From assembly GCA_963754445.1 (NCBI GenBank), contig CAVWFT010000002.1:248001-312000 (forward strand): DNA of 64,000 nt. Direction: 5' to 3'. The position numbers and the translations under genes are program-made. This document shows, piece by piece, positions 8,201 through 16,133 of the stretch. How positions within the stretch are numbered: the first letter of the stretch is position 1; every line of letters starts with the position of its first letter. This DNA comes from Bog-473 sp963754445 (GTDB lineage: Bacteria; Actinomycetota; Acidimicrobiia; Acidimicrobiales; RAAP-2). The notes under the pieces were generated by a model. That model was not told where the DNA came from. It ran no database searches and was given only the letters and a program-made list of their open reading frames with translations.

Positions 8201-9998
8201 AAACTCGCCCACGACGGTCGGTCAGTTCTCCTACGACGACCTGACTGCGATTTCGCCGACGAGCGGCCCCGCCACCGGGGGCACCGTGGTCACCATCACT
8301 GGCTCCGGATTCACCAACGTGCAGGGAGTGATGTTCGGCCTGTTGCCGGCGCCCTCCTTCACCGTCGTCAGCCCGACCAAGATCACGGCCACGGCACCTG
8401 ACTGCCTCGGCACAGTCGACGTGCAGGTCACCAATAGCTTCGGCACGACCGACCCTGTGACGAGCGGCCAGTTCCAGTGCACCGGAGGCCCACCCGGTTC
8501 AAGCTCGCTCGTGGAGGGGACAGGTCAGAACGCCATCCTCTTGTATGCCAACGAAATTGCGTCGTACGCGGCAAGCGGAGAAGCCGGCGGCTGGGGCAGC
8601 GGGGCGGACACAAACTGCGTACCGCTCGGTCTCGGCGGGTTGCAGAACGGAGAGCAAACATTGCTCGGGGACTTCGATCCAGTCGGGTTCCTCGAGGGTG
8701 CGGTCGCCTCGGGCGACGGCGCGATCGCCGCCCTGCTCCTGGGCGCCGATCCCCCAGCCGTGATCGTGCTCCTACCCGTTTTTGTCACCGGCTGGGAGAT
8801 CTGGCAGTACGAGCACAAGAACCACAAGGGGAACGACGGCGGGAACTGCGGCTATATCGACCCCAGCGGCACGGTGGTCAGCACGAGCGGCAGCCCGGTC
8901 AATGGGGCAAGTGTCACGATCCTCGAACAGCAGGCGCCACCCACCGGACCCTTCTCTGCGGTTGACCCCGCGAGCGGAGATATCGAGCCGGCCACCAATC
9001 CGGAGACGACCGGCGCGGCGGGCACCTTCGACTGGGACGCGCTCGCCGGGACCTACGAGACGGAGGCGTCGGCGTCAGGCTGTTATGAACCTGGACATCC
9101 TTCCGATGCCGCTGCGACCACACCCGCCTTCACCCTTCCGCCGCCCGCCGTCGGCCTCACACTGACCCTCGACTGCCCGGGCAGCGCGGCTACGACGCCC
9201 ACCGTGACGGCTCTGTCGTCGCAGGACGGCAGCAGTGGCGGCGGCGAGGCGGTGGAGATCGACGGCACCGGACTGACCGGTGCCACGGCCGTTCATTTCG
9301 GGAACCTGGCCGCCAAAGGCGTCACCGTCCTTTCCGACGATGCGGTGGCCGCTATCGCGCCGACCGGGTCGTCGACCGTCGACGTGACCGTCACGACGCC
9401 AGGCGGAACCAGCGCCACGTCGTCGGCCGATCGATACGTTTACGTTCCTCCGTCGTCCGGCGGTGGCGTTCCCTCGATCACGAACGTCTCGCCCCATCTG
9501 GGGCCGATGTCGGGAGGCACCGTGGTCACGCTCGAGGGCAAAAGACTGGCGGGAGTCAGCCAGATCCTCATCGGGGGTCAGGCCACTACCGATGTCAGTG
9601 ACGTCTCGGCGACAGAGGTGGAGGCGACGGTTCCCGCCAGCGTCGTCGCCGGCACCGTCTCGGTGCAGGCCATCAGCCCCAAAGGGACTTCCAAGGTCGC
9701 AGCCAAGGACATCTTCAAATACAAGAACTTCTCAATGCCACCGTCTATCACCAAGGTCTCACCGTCCACCGGTCCCGTCGGTGGCGGCAGCAAGGTCACG
9801 ATCACCGGGACGAATCTGCTCGGCGTGACAGAGGTCGAGTTCGGTACCAGCCTGGCCACAGGGATCAAGGTGACAAAGGGCGGCACAAAGATCACCGTTA
9901 CTGCACCCGCCGGTCCAGCGGGAACCGTGGACATCACGACAACCCGCCCGGGAGGCACCTCGGCCGTGATCGCCGCCGACCGGTACACATACAGCTGA
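5283..9998 (+). CDS. Large secreted repeat protein with five 135-residue repeats and five IPT/TIG domains
   Basis: 1571 residues. The ATG at 5283 is preceded by GGGGAAGGAAG. An arginine-rich N-terminus (ILRRRRHVG) and a hydrophobic stretch ending VASAAN form a signal peptide cleaved near residue 47. Five tandem repeats follow at about residues 52-721, each with the core EWYATFPSGTGVNSSGTV and a Cys pair in GTCGTDVLCGTF that could form a disulphide. Next come a carboxypeptidase-regulatory-like domain (722-785), a domain without a recognised family (about 790-905), two IPT/TIG domains (908-1068, motifs SPTSGPATGGTVVTITGSGF), a non-repeat insert with a hydrophobic stretch (1075-1190), a second regulatory-like domain (1189-1275) and three more IPT/TIG domains (1304-1571). 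There is no LPXTG motif or C-terminal membrane anchor, so release or non-covalent surface attachment is likely. An adhesin or surface-layer role is inferred only from architecture. Confidence 0.85.
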   Translation: MARSTITEVLRDPGMILRRRRHVGVITVVTATAILLVSAVLVPVASAANPTSVSNVSVAVTGPSDATGALSEFTFNFTTSPSGAMSAADNSEWYATFPSGTGVNSSGTVTDTTTDTVVGGIGTCGTDVLCGTFYGGVKIAAGDTLSVDATAQTLPATGSGYTISVHTTSDTTPTTSSNSFAVVAAHGVSNVTVAETGPSDATGALSEFTFAFKTSSTGALWSSDNSEWYATFPSGTGVNSSGTVTDTTTDTVVGGIGTCGTDVLCGTFYGGVKIAAGDTLSVDATAQTLPATGSGYTISVHTTSDTTPTTSSNSFAVVAAHGVSNVTVAETGPSDATGALSEFTFAFKTSSTGALWSSDNSEWYATFPSGTGVNSSGTVTDTTTDTVVGGIGTCGTDVLCGTFYGGVKIAAGDTLQVDATAQSLPATGSGYTISVHTTSDTTPTTSSNSFAVVAGHGVSNVTVAVTGPSDATGALSEFTFAFKTSSTGALWSSDNSEWYATFPSGTGVNSSGTVTDTTTDTVVGGIGTCGTDVLCGTFYGGVKIAAGDTLSVDATAQTLPATGSGYTISVHTTSDTTPTTSSNSFAVVAAHGVSNVTVALSDHDASANGTTYSVTFKTSSTGALWSSDNSEWYATFPSGTGVNSSGTVTDTTTDTVVGGIGTCGTDVLCGTFYGGVKIAAGDTLQVDADDISNTPTTGSQTLQVTTSSDTKAAQGAFAIEQSASISGTVVDSASNPVDGAPIQACPTNGGPCQLGHSSAGGAYTVTGMGTGTYTVIAYPPAQASGTQSGPVSVSTTVPGVVTGVRLELVATVVMPTGTSLTSGGTTQEGTVPVVNWGNPITYNVSGCDGGYGELSVTAVNTSSGIQQTNNYPLAESPAGSGNYAAQIPPLAPLHGSMSIEYTIACPGHTSMLPDSGTSAGGTQVIIGGSGFTGASSVAFGGTAAQSFTVVADGYIIATTPAGTGTVPVEVTVGNSPTTVGQFSYDDLTAISPTSGPATGGTVVTITGSGFTNVQGVMFGLLPAPSFTVVSPTKITATAPDCLGTVDVQVTNSFGTTDPVTSGQFQCTGGPPGSSSLVEGTGQNAILLYANEIASYAASGEAGGWGSGADTNCVPLGLGGLQNGEQTLLGDFDPVGFLEGAVASGDGAIAALLLGADPPAVIVLLPVFVTGWEIWQYEHKNHKGNDGGNCGYIDPSGTVVSTSGSPVNGASVTILEQQAPPTGPFSAVDPASGDIEPATNPETTGAAGTFDWDALAGTYETEASASGCYEPGHPSDAAATTPAFTLPPPAVGLTLTLDCPGSAATTPTVTALSSQDGSSGGGEAVEIDGTGLTGATAVHFGNLAAKGVTVLSDDAVAAIAPTGSSTVDVTVTTPGGTSATSSADRYVYVPPSSGGGVPSITNVSPHLGPMSGGTVVTLEGKRLAGVSQILIGGQATTDVSDVSATEVEATVPASVVAGTVSVQAISPKGTSKVAAKDIFKYKNFSMPPSITKVSPSTGPVGGGSKVTITGTNLLGVTEVEFGTSLATGIKVTKGGTKITVTAPAGPAGTVDITTTRPGGTSAVIAADRYTYS
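5436..7445. repeat. Five tandem 405-bp in-frame DNA repeats
   Basis: Copies begin at 5436, 5841, 6246, 6651 and 7056. The first four have an exact 405-bp period, and the fifth is 3 bp shorter in its core with a divergent end. A block of about 170 bp (from GACAATTCGGAG to GGCGACACGCT) is identical in all five. Variant blocks are shared in different combinations: copies 1 and 4 share GTGGCGGTCACCGGCCCG, copies 2 and 3 share GTGGCCGAAACGGGACCG, and copies 3 and 5 share GACACGCTCCAAGTCGAC. This mosaic pattern indicates recent duplication with gene conversion or unequal crossing-over. Confidence 0.95.
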
Positions 9999-10281
9999 CG
10001 GCCATCCGAGACAACTCACCGAGAACCATCGTGGTCGTCCGACAGCCGTGATCCCATAGGGCCGCCCGCCTGGCTCGTGCGCAGCGGCCGGTCGGCCGCG
10101 TTCAGGAACTGACACGGCGGTTGCAGGGGTCCCGCCGGGAAACGATTCGACCCGCCGTCCGAAGGGTTCCAGCGGGAGCGAAGGGGCACAGACGATTGCC
10201 ACGCTCAATCGGGGACCCGGCGGCGCCGACACTGAGAGGTGTGCATGCTGACTCGCGCCTGCGCTTTGGCAGGATGAAGGG

Positions 10282-11157
10282 GTGACCGACCAGAGCGGCT
10301 ACCCGGGCGCCCCGCCGGGCTGGTACCCCGACCCTGCCGGGGGACCGGGACAGCGCTGGTGGGACGGCTACGCCTGGACCGAATCGACCGTCCTGCCCCA
10401 TCGGCCGCCACCGCCGCCGTGGGCCGGGGCCGGACCACCACAGGGTCCGCCGTCGGAGATCGCCCCCTGGGCCGAGGCCTCACAGCGGCTGGCCGTCCAC
10501 AACACGGCGACGCTGGTCAACGAGGAACAGCGGACGGCACCGATCGCCCGCATCGCACTGCTGATCCCGCCGATCTACTTCCTCGTCACGCTGATCTCGA
10601 ATCGCATCAACGCGAGCCAGCTCCTCTATTCGGGCCATCAATTGCGCATCGACTGGGACGACGCCCAGAACGGCGTGGCGCCGCCGCAGGCCCACCCGGT
10701 CTCGTTCGGGAGCAGTCCCCTGGTCCTCTTCCTCATGCTGGCGACGGTCGGCGCCATCGTGATGGCCTGTATCTGGCAGCACCGGGCAGCATCGGCGGGG
10801 CGGTCGCTCGGCATCCCGTCGCACCAGTCGCCGGGGTGGGGCGTGGGGGCGTGGTTCGTCCCCATCGCCAATCTGTGGGTTCCCTACCTGGCCATCCGTG
10901 ACTGCCTGCCACCCACGGACCCACGCCGGGCGCGGGTCCTGCACTGGTGGATCGCGCTCCTCTGTGCCGGCTGGCTCACGCTGGGTGCCTGGATCGCGTC
11001 GCTCTTCTCGAGCGGGGCGGCGTTCGTGCTGACGGTGCCCGCCGCGCTGGCCTGTCTCGCCGTCGTCGCGTGGGCGCCCGGAATCGTGACGGGGATCGCG
11101 GCCGCACACGGCGACGCGCTGGCCCAGACGCACAAAGCCGAGGCTTTCTCGCTCTGA
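10282..11157 (+). CDS. DUF2510 and DUF4328 domain membrane protein
   Basis: A 291-residue protein starting at GTG 10282. The N-terminus carries a DUF2510 motif (PPGWYPDPAGG ... RWWDGYAWTE), a short Trp-rich module common at the ends of actinobacterial membrane proteins. A Pro-rich linker follows. The rest is a DUF4328-type membrane domain with about four to five hydrophobic helices (near residues 93-108, 148-168, 190-213, 235-255 and 258-280) and the family-like segment VGAWFVPIANLWVPYLAIRD. No enzymatic motif is present and the function is unknown. It stands alone between the repeat-protein gene and the pst operon, in the same direction, with about 280 bp of apparently empty sequence upstream. 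Confidence 0.85.
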   Translation: MTDQSGYPGAPPGWYPDPAGGPGQRWWDGYAWTESTVLPHRPPPPPWAGAGPPQGPPSEIAPWAEASQRLAVHNTATLVNEEQRTAPIARIALLIPPIYFLVTLISNRINASQLLYSGHQLRIDWDDAQNGVAPPQAHPVSFGSSPLVLFLMLATVGAIVMACIWQHRAASAGRSLGIPSHQSPGWGVGAWFVPIANLWVPYLAIRDCLPPTDPRRARVLHWWIALLCAGWLTLGAWIASLFSSGAAFVLTVPAALACLAVVAWAPGIVTGIAAAHGDALAQTHKAEAFSL

Positions 11158-11212
11158 GGGCGCCGGGACAGGGCCCGAGCCTGTTCCGAGCGACCCCAAA
11201 ACACTACGTACT

Positions 11213-11256
11213 GTTCACCTCCCGATTGCACGTCTGTTGCCAGCAATTCACCTGGT
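11213..11256 (+). promoter_or_regulatory. Candidate Pho box upstream of the pst operon
   Basis: GTTCACCT at 11213 and ATTCACCT at 11246 are spaced exactly 33 bp, three 11-bp units. The 11-mers between them (GATTGCACGTC, TGTTGCCAGCA) keep partial resemblance. Actinobacterial PhoP sites are direct repeats of 11-bp units based on GTTCACC, as described for Streptomyces. The array ends 18 bp before the GTG of pstB. The match and the position together make phosphate-starvation control of this operon likely. Confidence 0.65.
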
Positions 11257-11274
11257 CTGATTACGGTCCAGCTA

Positions 11275-12138
11275 GTGGCCGATGGAGACCCGATCCAGAC
11301 ACGTAACGAACCCGTTACGACAACGCACGCCCCGCCCGAGATAGAAGAGGCGTTGCGCTCCCTCGACCCCGACGGGTCACGGCCCGAGTTCGTGATGGAG
11401 TCGAAGAAGCTGTCGCTCGGATTCTCCGGCCGGATCGTCCTGGGCGACGTGAACGTGTCGCTGCGCCGCGGTTCGATCACCGCGCTCATCGGCCCCACCG
11501 GTTCGGGCAAGTCGACCTTCCTGCGCACACTGAACCGGATGAACGACCGCGTCCCCGGCTTCACCCGCGACGGCGACGTGACCTACGACGAGACGAGCCT
11601 GTGGGGGGCCAACGTCGACCTGCTGACCCTGCGCCGCCGCATCGGCATGCTCTTCCAGCGCCCGAACCCGTTCCCGATGTCGATCAAGGACAACGTCGTG
11701 GCCGGTGTCAAGGCGCACCGCATCGCCAAGGGCAAGCAGCTCGACATCGTGTGCGAACGACGGCTGACCGAGGTCGGCCTCTGGGACGCGGTCAAGGATC
11801 GCCTCAACGACTCGCCGTTCCGGCTCTCCGGCGGCCAGCAGCAGCTGCTCTGCCTGGCCCGCGCCCTGGCGGTCGGCCCCGAGGTCCTGCTCCTCGACGA
11901 GCCCACGTCCGCACTGGACCCGATCACGACCGAGATGATCGAGGACTTGATCAAGACGCTGACGCCTGCGCTCACCCTCATCGTCGTGACGCACAACCTG
12001 GGGCAGGCGACGCGCATTTCGGATCAAACGATGTTCTTCTATCAGGGGGCGCTGGTCGAGCACGGCTCGACCGACGATCTGTTCAATCGACCGCAGCACC
12101 CCGACACCGAGCGCTACGTCACGGGACGGATGGGCTAG
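11275..12138 (+). CDS. pstB: Phosphate ABC transporter ATP-binding protein PstB
   Basis: The cytoplasmic ATPase that powers phosphate import through PstC/PstA. It has the Walker A motif GPTGSGKST, a Q-loop in RIGMLFQRPNPFPMSI (the QRPNPFPMSI segment is characteristic of PstB), the signature LSGGQQQLLCLARALA, Walker B EVLLLDEPTSALDP and the switch His in VTHN. The GTG at 11275 gives 287 residues with a 35-40-residue N-terminal extension before the conserved core. An internal ATG in VMESKKLSL at about 11395 would give a more usual length and cannot be excluded. It is the first gene of the operon, whereas pstB is usually last. No phoU follows. Confidence 0.93.
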   Translation: MADGDPIQTRNEPVTTTHAPPEIEEALRSLDPDGSRPEFVMESKKLSLGFSGRIVLGDVNVSLRRGSITALIGPTGSGKSTFLRTLNRMNDRVPGFTRDGDVTYDETSLWGANVDLLTLRRRIGMLFQRPNPFPMSIKDNVVAGVKAHRIAKGKQLDIVCERRLTEVGLWDAVKDRLNDSPFRLSGGQQQLLCLARALAVGPEVLLLDEPTSALDPITTEMIEDLIKTLTPALTLIVVTHNLGQATRISDQTMFFYQGALVEHGSTDDLFNRPQHPDTERYVTGRMG

Positions 12139-12238
12139 GGACACCGCGGTGGGAGCGGCCGGCGTGACGTCAGTCATCGAGCTGATCGACCGGAGCAACA
12201 CAGCAACACCAACAACCACCATCACAAGGAGAAAACCT

Positions 12239-13363
12239 GTGTCGAAATCCATGAGTACGACGCGACTGAAGCGGGGTGTCATATCCGCTGCGGTAGCGGG
12301 GCTCGCCCTGAGCTCGGTCGTCCTCAGCTCCGCCGGAGCGGCGACCATCAAGCTGCCGGCCAGCAAAGTCGAGACGCCGTCGAGTGGAACCGTGACCGAG
12401 ACGGGCAGCACGCTCCTCTACCCACTCTTCAACCTGTGGGCGAGCGGCTACAACGAGAAGTACCCCAAGACGTCGATCCAGACGGCGGGAACGGGTTCGG
12501 GAACCGGGATCTCCGAGGCCCAGAGCGGCACCATCGACATCGGCGCCTCGGACGCCTACCTGGCGCCGAGCGTGCTGCAGTCCGATCCGCACCTGAAGAA
12601 CATCCCGCTGGCCATCTCGGCCCAGCTGGTGGCCTACAACGTGCCCGGCGTGACGGCGCACATCAAGCTCAGCGGCAAGGTGCTCTCCGGTATCTACCAG
12701 GGCCAGATCACCAAGTGGAACGCGTCGCAGATCGCCAGCCTCAACCCCGGCGTCACGCTGCCCGCCACGCCTATCGTGACCCTGCACCGCTCGGACAGCA
12801 GCGGCGACACGTTCCTCTTCACGTCGTTCCTGTCGAAGACCGACCCGTCGGGCTGGGGCGCCAAGATCGCCTACAACACGACGGTCCCCTGGCCGAACGC
12901 GCCGGGCGCACTCGGTGAGTCGGGCAACTCGGGCATGGTGTCGGGCTGCAAGGCCACCGTCGGCTGCATCGCCTACATCGGCATCAGCTACCAGACCCAG
13001 GCGCTCCAGTCGGGCCTCAACTACGCCGCCCTGGGCAACGCCAAGGGCCAGTACGTGCTGCCCACCGCACCGTCCATCGCAGCCGAAGCGGCGTACTACG
13101 TGAAGAAGACGCCGGCCAGCGGCACCATCTCGATGATCTACGGCGCCGCCAAGGGTGGCTACCCGATCATCAACTACGAGTACGCCATCGTCTCGAACGA
13201 CCAGTCGTCGTCGACGACGGCCAAGAACATCCGCTCGGTGCTCGAGTGGGCCATCAACGCCAAGCAGGGTTCGGCCTCGTCCTACCTGTCCCAGGTCGAC
13301 TTCCAGGCGCTTCCGGCCAAGGTCGAGGCGCAGTCGATCAAGCAGATCCTGGGCATCAAGTAG
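12239..13363 (+). CDS. pstS: Phosphate-binding protein PstS
   Basis: A 374-residue extracytoplasmic phosphate-binding protein. The GTG at 12239 follows an AAGGAG site by 7 bp. An alternative ATG lies 12 bp further on. A signal peptide (RLKRGVISAAVAGLALSSVV) ends near SSAGAA and has no lipobox cysteine, so the protein appears to be secreted rather than a lipoprotein, unusual for a Gram-positive PstS. Phosphate-site segments are visible: ETGSTLLYPLFNLWA, TAGTGSGTGISEAQSG, IDIGASDAYL and HRSDSSGDTFLFTSFL. It lies 100 bp after pstB and abuts pstC (TAG then ATG), so the binding protein and permease are probably co-translated. Confidence 0.94.
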   Translation: MSKSMSTTRLKRGVISAAVAGLALSSVVLSSAGAATIKLPASKVETPSSGTVTETGSTLLYPLFNLWASGYNEKYPKTSIQTAGTGSGTGISEAQSGTIDIGASDAYLAPSVLQSDPHLKNIPLAISAQLVAYNVPGVTAHIKLSGKVLSGIYQGQITKWNASQIASLNPGVTLPATPIVTLHRSDSSGDTFLFTSFLSKTDPSGWGAKIAYNTTVPWPNAPGALGESGNSGMVSGCKATVGCIAYIGISYQTQALQSGLNYAALGNAKGQYVLPTAPSIAAEAAYYVKKTPASGTISMIYGAAKGGYPIINYEYAIVSNDQSSSTTAKNIRSVLEWAINAKQGSASSYLSQVDFQALPAKVEAQSIKQILGIK

Positions 13364-14455
13364 ATGACCACCGTCGGCGGCGTGGCGGGGAGCGTTCCCG
13401 TCACGCCGCAAGCGGCGGCGCTGCGCAAGCCACCCTGGCACCGGCGTGCCGCTGACAGCATCCGCCGCAACGAGGAGGCCGGCTGGCGCACCGTGGCCTG
13501 GGTGGCGGTCCTCCTCCCCCTCGCCGCGCTCGTCTTCGCGGTCACCGTGCTGTGGCTCAAGGCCTTCCCGGCGATCAGGGTCAACGGCTGGTACTTCCTC
13601 TACGGACGCACGTGGACGGACGGCAGCGGGGCCTACGCCGCCACCGTCACCACCGACGGGGTCAAGCACATCCAGGGAGCCAAGTTCGGCGCCTGGGCCA
13701 TCATCTGGGGCACGCTGGCCTCGTCTTTGATCGCCATCGTGATCGCCATTCCACTCTCCATCGGGGCGGCCTTCGCCCTCACCGAGCGCATGCCCACCTG
13801 GATCTCGCGCCCGCTCGGGCTGACCGTCGAGATCCTGGCCGGCATCCCGAGTGTGGTCATCGGTCTCTGGGGCATCCTCACCTTCGGGCCCTGGCTGGCC
13901 GACCACGTCTATCCCCACATCGCGAACAACATGCCCGACGTGCCGATTCTCCGTTACTTCGGCAACCCGAGCGGCGGCGGCGAGGGGCTCCTCACCGCCG
14001 GCATCGTGCTGGCCTTGATGATCATCCCGATCATCACCTCGACCACGCGCGACCTGTTCACCCAGGTGCCCCCGCTCCCCAAGGAAGGCGCCTCGGCCCT
14101 CGGCATGACCGACTGGGAAGTGGCCAACCGGGTCACGGTGCCCTGGGTGCGTTCGGGCATCATCGGCGCCACCGTGCTCGGCCTCGGGCGGGCGCTCGGC
14201 GAGACGATCGCCGTGGTGATGATCGGTGGCGCCATCCTCCAGATCCCCCGCACGATCTACCAACCGATGACCACGGTGGCGGCGACGATCCTGACCCAGC
14301 TCGACGGGGCGCAGACCGACGGCACCGGCTTCTACGTGGCCACGCTGGCCGAGCTGGCGCTCGTGCTGGCCGTGATCTCGGTGGCGGTCAACCTGGTGGC
14401 CCGGCTGATCGTCAACCGGACGGGACGCATCGGCGCGCCGGTGGGCGGGGCCTGA
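13364..14455 (+). CDS. pstC: Phosphate ABC transporter permease PstC
   Basis: A 363-residue inner-membrane permease of the MetI-like (BPD_transp_1) class, one half of the phosphate channel. It has a short basic N-terminus, a first membrane helix near residues 43-63, a large external loop (residues 70-100), and then five or so further helices. The EAA-type cytoplasmic loop that docks to PstB reads VPPLPKEGASALGMTDWEVA. GRALGETIAVVMIGG is a conserved PstC segment. The ATG directly follows the pstS stop codon with no spacer. It overlaps the pstA start by one base (TGATG). Confidence 0.94.
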   Translation: MTTVGGVAGSVPVTPQAAALRKPPWHRRAADSIRRNEEAGWRTVAWVAVLLPLAALVFAVTVLWLKAFPAIRVNGWYFLYGRTWTDGSGAYAATVTTDGVKHIQGAKFGAWAIIWGTLASSLIAIVIAIPLSIGAAFALTERMPTWISRPLGLTVEILAGIPSVVIGLWGILTFGPWLADHVYPHIANNMPDVPILRYFGNPSGGGEGLLTAGIVLALMIIPIITSTTRDLFTQVPPLPKEGASALGMTDWEVANRVTVPWVRSGIIGATVLGLGRALGETIAVVMIGGAILQIPRTIYQPMTTVAATILTQLDGAQTDGTGFYVATLAELALVLAVISVAVNLVARLIVNRTGRIGAPVGGA

Positions 14456-15441
14456 TGCACTCGCTGGCCGCCGCTCCGGCCACGCGGCGGCGCCGCACGG
14501 CGACCCAGGCCTGGCGCGGCCTCACCTACGTCGCGCTCGTGTTCATCATGGCTCCGGCAGCCTGGCTGCTGATCGGCGTGGTGGCCCGCGCCTGGTCCCA
14601 TTGGCGCTGGAGCGTGCTCTGGACGACGTTGACCCCGACCGGGGGAGGACTGCGCGACCAGATTCTCGGCACCCTGATCCTGATGCTTTGCGTGTTCGTC
14701 GTGGCGGGGACGATCGGCGTCATGGCCGGCATCCACCTCTCGGAGTTCGCCCGGGCCGGCAAGTTCAGCGGTCGGGTGAGCGGACCGCTGCGCACGGCCT
14801 CCGACGTCCTCTCGGGCTTCCCGTCCATCGTGCTCGGCTACGTCGGCTACACGGCCCTGGTGGTCGGACTGGGCTGGAAGCTCTCGCTCCTGCCGGCGGT
14901 GATCATCCTGTCCATCATGGTCATCCCCTACATCGCCAAGACGACGGAGAACTCGTTGCGTCAGGTGCCGACCGGCTACCGAGAGGGTGCCGAAGCCCTG
15001 GGCATGTCCGGCGGGTACACCTTGCGCAAGGTCGTGCTCAAGAGCGCACTGCCCGGCATCGTGACCGGGCTCCTCCTCGCCCTGGCCATCGCCTGCGGTG
15101 AGACGGCTCCCCTGCTCTACACCGCCGGCTTCTCGAACACGCTGCCGCACGCAGCGACGGGGTCGCAGTTCCCCTACCTGACCTACGTCGTGTTCACCTT
15201 CTACAACGACCCCTCGGTGCAGAAGCACTACCTGGCCTACGACGCCGCGCTCATCCTCGTCGTGATCGTGCTGCTGCTCCTCGTGACCAGCCGGATCATC
15301 GTGTCCCGCACCCAGCGCCACTCGGAGAGCGCGCGGGGCACGACCCAGCGCAATCTCCTCGGCCGGGGGCGGACCAAGCCGGGTCCCGGAGCGTCGGTGG
15401 CGGCCATCCCGGGCGCGGCCGAGAACATGCCCCTGCCCTGA
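14455..15441 (+). CDS. pstA: Phosphate ABC transporter permease PstA
   Basis: A 328-residue second permease subunit. There are six predicted helices (first at about residues 25-47). The EAA loop VPTGYREGAEALGMSGGYTL and the segment ALAIACGETAPLLYTAGFSN are diagnostic of PstA. A hydrophilic C-terminal tail of about 45 residues (RTQRHSESARGTTQRN onward) is longer than usual. The ATG overlaps the pstC stop in TGATG. It is the last gene of the operon. The sequence after its stop shows no strong hairpin-plus-T terminator. Confidence 0.93.
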   Translation: MHSLAAAPATRRRRTATQAWRGLTYVALVFIMAPAAWLLIGVVARAWSHWRWSVLWTTLTPTGGGLRDQILGTLILMLCVFVVAGTIGVMAGIHLSEFARAGKFSGRVSGPLRTASDVLSGFPSIVLGYVGYTALVVGLGWKLSLLPAVIILSIMVIPYIAKTTENSLRQVPTGYREGAEALGMSGGYTLRKVVLKSALPGIVTGLLLALAIACGETAPLLYTAGFSNTLPHAATGSQFPYLTYVVFTFYNDPSVQKHYLAYDAALILVVIVLLLLVTSRIIVSRTQRHSESARGTTQRNLLGRGRTKPGPGASVAAIPGAAENMPLP

Positions 15442-15516
15442 CCACCGGAATCCGGCCCCCGCGGCGCACCACCTAAGGTTGCGGCGAACACGGACCGACC
15501 GAACGGATTTGGAGGC

Positions 15517-16086
15517 ATGGTGAGCGCAGGATCTGAGTGGGGGCCCCTGGCCCGGCTGGCGGGCATCTGGGAGGGCGAGAAGGGCGAGGACGTCGCCTAC
15601 GCCAACGAGTCCGGCAAAGTCGGCCTCACCCCTTACCGCGAGCACATCGACTTCAAACCCTTCGGACCGGTGGAGAACGGGAGCCAGGTCCTCTACGGCC
15701 TCGACTACCGGATGGCCGCCTGGCGGGGCGAGGAGGAGAACCCGTTCCACACCGAGGTCGGCTACTGGTTGTGGGACGCCCGGGACGGCGAAGTCGTCCG
15801 CTGCTTCCTCATCCCCCGCGGCTCGGCCGTCGTCGCCGGCGGCCTGGTCAAGGCCGACGACACCACCTTCACCCTCAAGGCCAGCGCCGGGAGCCAGACC
15901 TACGGCATCCTGGCCAACAACTGGCTCGACAAGAACGCCCGCTCGGTGTCCTACGAGGTCACGATCGACACCAGCGTGGAGGACGAGTTCACCTACACCG
16001 AGACGACGGTGATCCAGCACGCCAAGATGCCCGACCACGTCGTCCACACGGACCAGAACACGCTGCGCCGCATCGGCGACGCGTAA
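15517..16086 (+). CDS. Nitrobindin/THAP4-like heme-binding beta-barrel protein
   Basis: A 189-residue protein preceded by GGAGG immediately before the ATG at 15517. The second codon, GTG, is an alternative start with better spacing. The opening WGPLARLAGIWEGEKGED matches the GxWxGxG-type opening of the FABP/nitrobindin-like barrel family. Alternating strand-like segments follow (YREHIDFKPFGPVENG, EVGYWLWDARDGEVVRCFLI, AVVAGGLVKADDTTFTLKA). Members bind heme or small hydrophobic ligands. I cannot locate the heme-ligating His with confidence, so ligand identity is open. It is followed 47 bp later by an acyl-CoA dehydrogenase gene in the same direction and probably heads that operon. Confidence 0.7.
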   Translation: MVSAGSEWGPLARLAGIWEGEKGEDVAYANESGKVGLTPYREHIDFKPFGPVENGSQVLYGLDYRMAAWRGEEENPFHTEVGYWLWDARDGEVVRCFLIPRGSAVVAGGLVKADDTTFTLKASAGSQTYGILANNWLDKNARSVSYEVTIDTSVEDEFTYTETTVIQHAKMPDHVVHTDQNTLRRIGDA

Positions 16087-16133
16087 CGCGCCGCCTTCCC
16101 GTCACCCGGCGGGAAGGACCAGGGAGGCACCCC

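Noticed and set aside
12170..14263. A minus-strand open frame of 697 codons opposite pstS and pstC
   Set aside because: Antisense shadow of two well-supported genes.
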